This document shows positions 58,254 through 64,000 of a DNA stretch of 64,000 bases, one piece after another. The stretch comes from Rhodobacteraceae bacterium HLUCCA08 (GTDB lineage Bacteria; Pseudomonadota; Alphaproteobacteria; Rhodobacterales; Rhodobacteraceae). The notes under the pieces are model-generated. The model was not told the DNA's origin. It did not search any database and saw only the letters and a program-made list of their open reading frames with translations. Every line of letters starts with the position of its first letter. Within the stretch, counting starts at the first letter, position 1. Made by a program: the position numbers and the translations under genes. Location of the stretch: the NCBI GenBank assembly GCA_001314655.1, contig LJSF01000043.1, forward strand, positions 186,001 through 250,000, given 5' to 3'.

Positions 58254-58589
58254 ATGGCCACGACTCCCTGGAGGTTGGCGGACAGCGACGATGACAGCGA
58301 TGTCGGCGTCAAGACCGCGACGCGCCCCAGGACCAAGCGGCCGCCGATGTACAAGGTGCTGCTGCTGAACGACGATTACACGCCGATGGAATTCGTCGTC
58401 CTGGTGCTGGAGCGGTTCTTTGGCATGAACCACGCCCAGGCGTTCGAGCTGATGCTGACCGTGCACCAGAAGGGGCTGGCCGTGGTCGGCGTCTTCAGCC
58501 ACGAGATCGCCGAAACCAAGGTGGCGCTGGTCATGGATTTCGCCCAGCGGCACCAGCATCCGCTGCAATGCACCATGGAAAAGGAATAG
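58254..58589 (+). CDS. clpS: ATP-dependent Clp protease adapter ClpS
   Basis: This 111-residue adapter delivers N-degron substrates to ClpA. After a short variable N-terminus it has the conserved [40 protein letters not shown] and [10 protein letters not shown]. The N-degron pocket residues (Asn-Asp pair, Met, His) are in place. The start is uncertain: ATG 58254 gives the family length, and starts at 58218-58221 would add 11-12 residues. The rsmC-like gene follows 21 bp later. Confidence 0.94.
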   Translation: MATTPWRLADSDDDSDVGVKTATRPRTKRPPMYKVLLLNDDYTPMEFVVLVLERFFGMNHAQAFELMLTVHQKGLAVVGVFSHEIAETKVALVMDFAQRHQHPLQCTMEKE

Positions 58590-58610
58590 GGCGCCCGCGC
58601 GCGTCTGCTC

Positions 58611-59591
58611 ATGGCCGCCCTGTCCCGCCTTGCCACCGCGATCGATGACGGCGCGCTGACCCTGCCCGAGGGGGACATCGCCGTGTTCCGCCCCGGTGCC
58701 GGGGTCGACCTGGCGCCGCTGCCCCGGGAAGCGGTGCACATCGTGCAGGGCTTTGCCCCCGATGCGGCCGCCTGGCAGGGCCGCGGCTATGCGGTGGAGC
58801 GCGAGCCGCCGGCAGGCGCCAATTCGGCGCTGGTCTGCGTGCCGCGGTCCAAGGACTTTGCCAAGGCGCTGATCGCGCAGGCGGCGGCGCTGGTGCCGGG
58901 CGGGCTGATCGTGGTCGACGGGCAAAAGACCGACGGGGTCGACAGCCTGATGAAGGCGGTGCGTGCCCGCCTGCCGGTCGAGGGGCTGAGCAAGGCCCAT
59001 GGCCGGCTGTTCTGGTTCCGCGCCACCGAAAGCTTTGCCGATTGGGCGGCCGAATCCCCGGCGCCGACACCCGCGGGGCATCTGACCCTGCCCGGCGTGT
59101 TCTCGGAAGGCGGGGTCGATGCCGGCTCGGCCCTGCTGGCGGAATTGCTGCCCGAGGCGCTGCCGGGCCGGGTCGTCGACCTGGGCGCGGGCTGGGGGTT
59201 TCTGGCGTTGGCGGCGCTGTCCCGGGCCGGGGTCACGACCATCGACCTGGTCGAGGCCGAGGCGCGGGCGCTGGAATGCGCCCGGCTGAACGTCACCGAT
59301 GCCCGGGCCCGGTTCCACTGGGCCGACGCGACGTGCTGGGCGCCCGAGGGCCCGGTCGATCATGTGATCTGCAACCCGCCGTTTCACACCGGTCGCGCCG
59401 GCACGCCCGAGTTGGGCCTCGCCTTCATCGACGCCGCGGCGCGGATGCTGGGACCCAAGGGGTCGCTGTGGCTGGTGGCCAACCGCCAACTGCCCTACGA
59501 GGCGCATCTGCGTGCCCGGTTCCGCAGCGGCGAAGAGCTGACCGGGACCGCCCGGTTCAAGATCTTTCACGCCTCTCGTCCGGCGCGGTGA
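58611..59591 (+). CDS. Class I SAM-dependent methyltransferase, RsmC-like
   Basis: This 326-residue protein has the double-domain plan of RsmC, a 16S rRNA m2G1207 methyltransferase: a degenerate N-terminal half (1-155) and a C-terminal catalytic half. The latter shows GVFSEGGVDAGSALLAELLP, motif I GRVVDLGAGWGFLALAAL near 185, and the N2-guanine methylase motif CNPPFHTG near 257. rRNA modification is the family role; the exact target is inferred. It is probably cotranscribed with clpS. Confidence 0.87.
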   Translation: MAALSRLATAIDDGALTLPEGDIAVFRPGAGVDLAPLPREAVHIVQGFAPDAAAWQGRGYAVEREPPAGANSALVCVPRSKDFAKALIAQAAALVPGGLIVVDGQKTDGVDSLMKAVRARLPVEGLSKAHGRLFWFRATESFADWAAESPAPTPAGHLTLPGVFSEGGVDAGSALLAELLPEALPGRVVDLGAGWGFLALAALSRAGVTTIDLVEAEARALECARLNVTDARARFHWADATCWAPEGPVDHVICNPPFHTGRAGTPELGLAFIDAAARMLGPKGSLWLVANRQLPYEAHLRARFRSGEELTGTARFKIFHASRPAR

Positions 59592-59628
59592 CATCGTCTA
59601 AGGTCCCCTGAAACAAGCGGAGTTCCGC

Positions 59629-60435
59629 ATGACTTTTTCGATCGACGGCAAGACCGCCATCATCACCGGATCGGCCAATGGGGTCGGGCTGGCCATCGGG
59701 CGGCGTTTCCTGGCCGAAGGCGCCAATGTCGTCTTTGCCGACATCGACGAGGCCCGGTTGGAGAAGGAACTGGGCAAGCCCGGGGAGGACGACCGGTTCC
59801 GCACCTTTGCCTGCGACCTGCGCAAGCGGCTGTCGATCGCCAATCTGCTGTCGATGAGCATCGACGCTTTCGAGCGGGTCGACATCCTGGTCAATGCCTC
59901 GCGGCAGATGGTGGTGTCGGACCCCCTGGACCCCGAGACCGACGGGGTGAGCGAGGCGCTGGAACAGAACCTGATGACGGCGCTGCGGCTGATACAGGCG
60001 ATCGCCAAGCGGATGATCAAGCAGGCCGAAGAGGACGGCGACGACGAGGCGCCGGCAGGCTCGATCGTCAACCTGTCCTCGGTCGCGGCGGTGCGCACGA
60101 TGCCGGAATTGCTGGGCTTTTCCGTGGCCAGCGCGGCGCTGGACCAGATGACCCGGTCGATGGCGGTGGCGCTGGCGCCGCACCGGATCCGGGTCAACGC
60201 CGTGTCCTTCGGATCGGTGATGAGCGCCTCGCTGAAGGCCGCCCTGAAAGCGCACGAGGATTATCGGGGCGACATCATCAGCCATACCCCGCTGGGCCGG
60301 ATCGCCGGCCCGGGCGAGGTGTCGGACGCGGTGCAATACCTGGCCTCGGATGCGTCGAACTTCGTCACCGGCCAGGTGATCACCGTCGATGGCGGCCGCA
60401 CCCTGCTGGATCCGGTCGCGGCGCCGGCGCATTAG
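59629..60435 (+). CDS. SDR family protein lacking catalytic Tyr/Lys
   Basis: This 268-residue protein has a full short-chain dehydrogenase fold: the cofactor loop TGSANGVGLAIG near 15, NVVFADIDEARL, a partial NAG-like segment ILVNASRQM, and the Ser-containing strand IVNLSSVAAV. The C-terminus PLGRIAGPGEVSDAVQYLAS and FVTGQVITVDGG is typical. However, the catalytic YxxxK is replaced: the aligned region reads LGFSVASAAL, giving Phe at 164 and Ser at 168. It is therefore probably not a normal oxidoreductase. It may bind nucleotide as a regulator or use another mechanism. The coding frame is intact. Confidence 0.88.
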   Translation: MTFSIDGKTAIITGSANGVGLAIGRRFLAEGANVVFADIDEARLEKELGKPGEDDRFRTFACDLRKRLSIANLLSMSIDAFERVDILVNASRQMVVSDPLDPETDGVSEALEQNLMTALRLIQAIAKRMIKQAEEDGDDEAPAGSIVNLSSVAAVRTMPELLGFSVASAALDQMTRSMAVALAPHRIRVNAVSFGSVMSASLKAALKAHEDYRGDIISHTPLGRIAGPGEVSDAVQYLASDASNFVTGQVITVDGGRTLLDPVAAPAH

Positions 60436-60445
60436 GCGCGGCGGA

Positions 60446-60835
60446 TCATTCCGGATAGGCGGCGATGCATTGCTCGATCCGGGTCGCGGCCAGGTCGGCT
60501 TCCCGGACGCGGCGGTCCTGCAGCGATTGCAGCTTGGCCCGTTCGGCGTTCAGGTCGATCGCGACCGGCACGTCGCGGGTATAGGTCTGGGTTTCGTCGC
60601 AGGGGAAGGTGAAGGTCGTGTCGTCCTCGTTGGTGCCGGTGCAGGTGGTGCGGATCACGCGCACGTCCTGGACCTCTTGCAGGGCATAGCCACGTTCGAG
60701 ATTGCCGCGGGTGACGGCGATCAGGCGATCGAGGGTCCGCAGCTCTGAATTGGCGGCGCCGACACAGCGTTCGCGCGGTGTGCCACAGGCGGCGAGCAGG
60801 GCAAGAAGCGGCAGGACAAGGAACGGTTTGCGCAT
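60446..60835 (-). CDS. Small putative lipoprotein
   Basis: This 129-residue protein has a lipoprotein signal (MRKPFLVLPLLALLAACG, lipobox LAAC with Cys at 17), then a helical region (SELRTLDRLIAVTRGNLERG), a Thr-rich centre with three further Cys (CTGTNEDDTTFTFPC), and a C-terminal helix. I recognise no domain. It sits convergent to the SDR gene (stop 11 bp away) and divergent from hemF. Function unknown. Confidence 0.78.
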   Translation of the reverse strand: MRKPFLVLPLLALLAACGTPRERCVGAANSELRTLDRLIAVTRGNLERGYALQEVQDVRVIRTTCTGTNEDDTTFTFPCDETQTYTRDVPVAIDLNAERAKLQSLQDRRVREADLAATRIEQCIAAYPE

Positions 60836-60933
60836 CGGTCGGGTCCTTCGGCGGGGGTTGGCAACGGGGCATGGCCCTGAATGTGCAAACAATGGTAGAG
60901 GGCGCTGATAGGCAATAGCAAGGAGGTCCGTCG

Positions 60934-61830
60934 ATGGCGTCAGACGGGATGGAGGCCGAAAAGGCCGAGGCCAGCACCTGGTTCCGGCAGCTGCGCGACG
61001 AGATCGTGGCGGCCTTCGAAGCCCTTGAGGACACGCAGCAAATCGGACCGTTCGCGGATCGTCCCGCGGGCCGGTTCGAGGTGACCGAGACGAAACGCGC
61101 CGGCGCTGATGGCGAAGACGCCGGCGGCGGGCTGATGAGCGTGATGCGCGACGGGCGGGTGTTCGAAAAGGTCGGCGTCAATGTGTCGACCGTACATGGC
61201 ACGCTGGGGCCCGAAGCGGTGGCGGCGATGGCGGCGCGCAAGGACCTGCCGGGAATGACGGACGATCCGCGATTCTGGGCGTCGGGGATCAGCCTGGTCG
61301 CGCATATGCAGAACCCGCATTGCCCGGCGGTGCACATGAACACGCGGATGTTCTGGACCCCGCATGGCTGGTGGTTCGGGGGCGGGTCGGACTTGAACCC
61401 CTGCCTCGAATATGACGAGGACACGGCGCATTTCCACGCCGTCCAGAAGGCCCATGTGGAGCCCCATGGCGCGGGGCTGTATGACGCGCTGAAAGCCTGG
61501 GCGGACAGGTATTTCTTCATTCCGCATCGCAAGCGGGCGCGCGGCGTCGGTGGCATCTTCATGGATGATCGCTGCACCGGGGACTGGTCGGCCGATTTCA
61601 TGCTGACCCGGGATATCGGGCGGGCCTTTCTGCCGGCCTTTCTGCCGGTGACGGAGCGGCGCCGCGGCACGGTCTGGACCGAAGCGGACAAGGATGCGCA
61701 GCTGGTGCATCGCGGGCTCTATGCCGAATACAACCTGGTCTATGACCGGGGCACCAAGTTCGGGCTGGCCACCGGGCACGACCCGGACGCGGTGTTGATG
61801 AGCCTGCCGCCGCTGGCGAAATGGGTGTGA
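60934..61830 (+). CDS. hemF: Oxygen-dependent coproporphyrinogen III oxidase
   Basis: This 298-residue HemF converts coproporphyrinogen III to protoporphyrinogen IX using O2. Signatures are NPHCPAVHMNTRMFW near 125, WWFGGGSDLNPCLEYDEDT near 148, FHAVQKAHVEPHGAGLYD, RARGVGGIFMDDRCTGDW near 200 and YAEYNLVYDRGTKFGLATG near 265. AAGGAGG at 60920-60926 gives strong translation. It faces hemE, with a hairpin between them. Its presence implies aerobic heme (and possibly bacteriochlorophyll) synthesis. Confidence 0.96.
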   Translation: MASDGMEAEKAEASTWFRQLRDEIVAAFEALEDTQQIGPFADRPAGRFEVTETKRAGADGEDAGGGLMSVMRDGRVFEKVGVNVSTVHGTLGPEAVAAMAARKDLPGMTDDPRFWASGISLVAHMQNPHCPAVHMNTRMFWTPHGWWFGGGSDLNPCLEYDEDTAHFHAVQKAHVEPHGAGLYDALKAWADRYFFIPHRKRARGVGGIFMDDRCTGDWSADFMLTRDIGRAFLPAFLPVTERRRGTVWTEADKDAQLVHRGLYAEYNLVYDRGTKFGLATGHDPDAVLMSLPPLAKWV

Positions 61831-61946
61831 CGGCGCGCAAGCCGCGCCGACCCGGGCCGATCCGTACCGCGAAAGGGTCAAGGTGCCGAGCGCACGGGAT
61901 TTCGCCCGGCGGGATCACGTCGGTGCGCAGGACGGGGGCGCCGCTG

Positions 61947-61972
61947 TTGACGCCCGGGGGGCGTCAAGACGC
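61947..61972. terminator. Hairpin between convergent hemF and hemE
   Basis: TTGACGCCC (61947-61955) and GGGCGTCAA (61959-61967) form a perfect 9-bp stem with a 3-base loop. GCGTC-AA-GACGC (61961-61972) is an overlapping alternative hairpin. There is no T run, so termination would be unusual or factor-assisted. Confidence 0.45.
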
Positions 61973-61989
61973 CCCGCCCGCCGTCCCGG

Positions 61990-63018
61990 TCACGCCCCGC
62001 GCACGGTGTCGATCATCAGCTGCACGTTCTCGGGGTCGGCATCGGGGGTGATGCCGTGGCCGAGGTTGAAGATGTGCGGGCCGTGTTTCAGCGCGTCCAC
62101 GACGCGACGGGTTTCGCGGACGAGGTCGGCGCCACCGGTGACCATGTGCGACGATTTCAGATTGCCCTGGACGCAGCCGCCGGGCTGGACATGCGCGGCC
62201 GCCCATTCCGGGGTGACGCCGTCGTCGAGCGCGATGCAATCGGCGCCGATCGCCGCATGCAACCCTTCGTAGCGCGTCTCCGCGCCACGGGGGAAGGCGA
62301 TGACCGGCAGACCGGGATGGCGCGCTTTCAGCGCTGACGTGATGCGGGTCGCGGGTTCGATCGCGTATTTCACGAAGTCGTCGCCCTGCAGCGAACCGGC
62401 CCAGCTGTCGAACAGTTTGACCACCTCTGCGCCGGCCTGCACCTGCTGTGACAGGTAGTCGATCGTCGCCTCGGTCAGGCGGTCGAGGATCGCCTCGAAC
62501 AGGGGGCGGTTCTCGGCCTTGAGCGCATGGGCCGGGCCCTGGTCGGGGGTGCCGCGGCCGGCGATCATGTAGGTGGCGACGGTCCAGGGGGCGCCGGCGA
62601 AGCCGATCAGCGTGGTTTCGGTGGGCAAGTCGCGCGACAGGATGCGGAGGGTTTCATAGACCGGGGCGAGGTGATCGTGGATCGCGTCGGCGGGCTTGAG
62701 GGCGTCGAATTCCGCCTGGGCGGTGATCGTCGACAGGCGCGGCCCTTCGCCGGTGACGAACCACAGATCCGCCCCCAGCGCCTGGGGCAGCAACAGGATG
62801 TCGGCGAACAGGATCGCGGCATCGAACCCGTAGCGGCGAATGGGCTGCAAGGTAACCTCGGCGGCGAGGTCGGAATTGTAGCACAGCGACAGGAAATCCC
62901 CGGCCTGGGCCCGAGTGGCGCGGTATTCGGGCAGGTAGCGCCCGGCCTGGCGCATCATCCAGATCGGCGGGGTCGGAAGGGTTTCGCCGGCAAGGGCGCG
63001 CAGGATCGTCTTGGTCAT
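61990..63018 (-). CDS. hemE: Uroporphyrinogen decarboxylase
   Basis: This 342-residue HemE decarboxylates uroporphyrinogen III to coproporphyrinogen III. It has [17 protein letters not shown] near 17 (family signature 1), [33 protein letters not shown] near 140 (signature 2), [12 protein letters not shown] near 198 and [12 protein letters not shown] near 290. It is divergent from hemC with a 78-bp gap, a common arrangement in alphaproteobacteria. Confidence 0.97.
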   Translation of the reverse strand: MTKTILRALAGETLPTPPIWMMRQAGRYLPEYRATRAQAGDFLSLCYNSDLAAEVTLQPIRRYGFDAAILFADILLLPQALGADLWFVTGEGPRLSTITAQAEFDALKPADAIHDHLAPVYETLRILSRDLPTETTLIGFAGAPWTVATYMIAGRGTPDQGPAHALKAENRPLFEAILDRLTEATIDYLSQQVQAGAEVVKLFDSWAGSLQGDDFVKYAIEPATRITSALKARHPGLPVIAFPRGAETRYEGLHAAIGADCIALDDGVTPEWAAAHVQPGGCVQGNLKSSHMVTGGADLVRETRRVVDALKHGPHIFNLGHGITPDADPENVQLMIDTVRGA

Positions 63019-63096
63019 GGCCTGACGTCCCCCGGGACGCGACGGAAGTCAAGTGTTGTGGGGGTCGCGGGGCGCCGCTATCAGGGGGGCATGACG

Positions 63097-64000
63097 ATGA
63101 CGCTTCCCTCCCCCGACCGCCCGTTGAAGATCGGCACCCGCGGCTCGCCCCTGGCGCTGGCCCAGGCGCATGAAACCCGTGACCGGCTGGCCGCGGCCTT
63201 CGATCTGCCGCAGGCGGCCTTCGAGATCCGGGTGATCCAGACCAGCGGCGACGATGCGGCGCTGATCGCCAAGGATCGCCCGCTGAAGGAGGTGGGCGGC
63301 AAGGGGCTGTTCACGAAAGAGATCGAGGAACAGCTGCTGGCCGGCGGGATCGACATCGCGGTGCATTCGATGAAGGACATGCCGGTGGCGCAGCCCGGCG
63401 GGTTGTGCCTTGATTGCTACCTGCCGCGCGAGGATGTGCGCGATGCCTTCGTGTCGCTGGGCCATGGCGGACTGGCCGCACTGCCCGAAGGGGCGGTGGT
63501 GGGCACATCGTCCCTGCGGCGCCGGGCGCAGCTGAAGGCGCGGCGGGCCGACCTGCGGCTGGTGGAGTTTCGCGGCAATGTGCAGACCCGGCTGAAGAAA
63601 CTGGCCGACGGCGTGGCCGAGGCGACCTTCCTGGCGATGGCCGGGCTGAACCGGCTGGGCATGTCCGACGTGCCCAAGGTCGCGATCGCCCCGGAAGAGA
63701 TGCTGCCGGCGGTGGCCCAGGGCGCGATCGGGATCGAGCGGCGCAGCGATGACAGCGCCACGGCGGCGCTGCTTGAGGCGCTGCATGACGGCCCGACCGG
63801 CGACCGGCTGGCGGCGGAACGGGCCTTTCTGGCGGCGCTGGACGGATCCTGCGAGACGCCGATCGGCGGGCTGGCGGAGCTGGAGGGCGGCACGCTGCGT
63901 CTGCGCGGAGAGATCCTGCGGCCGGACGGGTCGGAGGTGTATGCCGACGATGCGACCTGCCCGGTGGACGATGGCGCCGCGTTGGGCCGCGAGATGGCGG
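63097..64000 (+). CDS. hemC: Hydroxymethylbilane synthase (partial, 3' end outside window)
   Basis: The first 301 codons of porphobilinogen deaminase, which joins four porphobilinogen units; only a few codons should be missing at the right edge. Motifs: KIGTRGSPLALAQAHE near 10, VGGKGLFTKEIEEQLL near 67, AVHSMKDMP near 90, VGTSSLRRRAQLKA near 135, VEFRGNVQTRLKKL near 155, and the cofactor-binding Cys in DGSCETPIGG near 250. I chose ATG 63097, seven bases after AGGGGGG; ATG 63091 is the other option but too close to the ribosome site. Confidence 0.96.
   Translation, partial: MTLPSPDRPLKIGTRGSPLALAQAHETRDRLAAAFDLPQAAFEIRVIQTSGDDAALIAKDRPLKEVGGKGLFTKEIEEQLLAGGIDIAVHSMKDMPVAQPGGLCLDCYLPREDVRDAFVSLGHGGLAALPEGAVVGTSSLRRRAQLKARRADLRLVEFRGNVQTRLKKLADGVAEATFLAMAGLNRLGMSDVPKVAIAPEEMLPAVAQGAIGIERRSDDSATAALLEALHDGPTGDRLAAERAFLAALDGSCETPIGGLAELEGGTLRLRGEILRPDGSEVYADDATCPVDDGAALGREMA

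Noticed and set aside
1-64000. tRNA, rRNA, insertion sequences, prophage genes or attachment sites
   Set aside because: No cloverleaf-like sequence, transposase, integrase or phage motif was recognised on either strand; the only RNA gene I can support is ffs.

Overview
The window is one continuous stretch of chromosome from a GC-rich alphaproteobacterium, most likely a member of the Rhodobacterales (Rhodobacteraceae/Roseobacter group). The evidence is gene content: an Mcl1-type malyl-CoA lyase of the ethylmalonyl-CoA pathway, TrcR/DUF1013, DUF1244, COQ9, a membrane-anchored cytochrome c and a TTAA-N7-TTAA CtrA-type box. I see no plasmid, phage, insertion sequence, CRISPR array, rRNA or tRNA. 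Gene density is very high, and many neighbours overlap by the 4-base ATGA arrangement typical of co-translation.

Layout. (1) 1-4.0 kb: the 5' part of mcl1, then a three-gene set dgcN-dgcA-dat that reads as a D-amino-acid/D-glutamate catabolic operon. (2) 4.2-8.3 kb: small conserved genes, an N-formylglutamate amidohydrolase family protein, pyruvate kinase, and rpmI-rplT with a clear promoter and terminator. (3) 8.4-27.5 kb: an OmpA-family gene with a CtrA-type box, then pheS and pheT, which are 13.7 kb apart. Between them lie an arginine-to-proline module (Lrp regulator, arginase, ornithine cyclodeaminase) and a leftward, nearly gapless operon: tetR, substrate-binding protein, two permeases, two ATPases, CocE hydrolase, S9 peptidase, dipeptide epimerase. 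The operon carries a perfect 12-bp-arm operator in front of tetR. Two of its genes are broken as sequenced: the binding protein by an amber codon plus a frameshift, and the peptidase by a frameshift in an 11-base G tract right after its nucleophile serine.

(4) 27.5-38.7 kb: regulators (LysR, HxlR, a second Lrp with alanine dehydrogenase), methyltransferases, a GST, mscL, rpsU, coq9, a quinone oxidoreductase, RNase T2 and TrcR. (5) 38.8-43.7 kb: the recR-ybaB-dnaX replication/repair set, a tyrosine-phosphatase-like protein, rsgA, and ffs (4.5S RNA) with its own promoter. (6) 43.7-49 kb: a cyclic nucleotide phosphodiesterase/3'-nucleotidase, nudC, an SRPBCC protein, pheA, and a membrane cytochrome c. 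(7) 49.1-57.3 kb: a yejABEF-type peptide importer followed by a convergent D,D-carboxypeptidase. YejA and YejB both carry large hydrophobic insertions, and YejE has extra periplasmic sequence. I consider this the most unusual system in the window. (8) 57.5-64 kb: HAD hydrolase, clpS, an RsmC-like methyltransferase, an SDR lacking its catalytic Tyr and Lys, a small lipoprotein, and the heme genes hemF, hemE and hemC (the last cut by the right edge).

A recurring theme is uptake and breakdown of peptides and D-amino acids: dgcN/dgcA/dat, the tetR-controlled dipeptide operon with its epimerase, yejABEF, and the D,D-carboxypeptidase. Together these could feed cell-wall-derived or environmental D-amino acids into L-glutamate metabolism. 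That linkage is inference.
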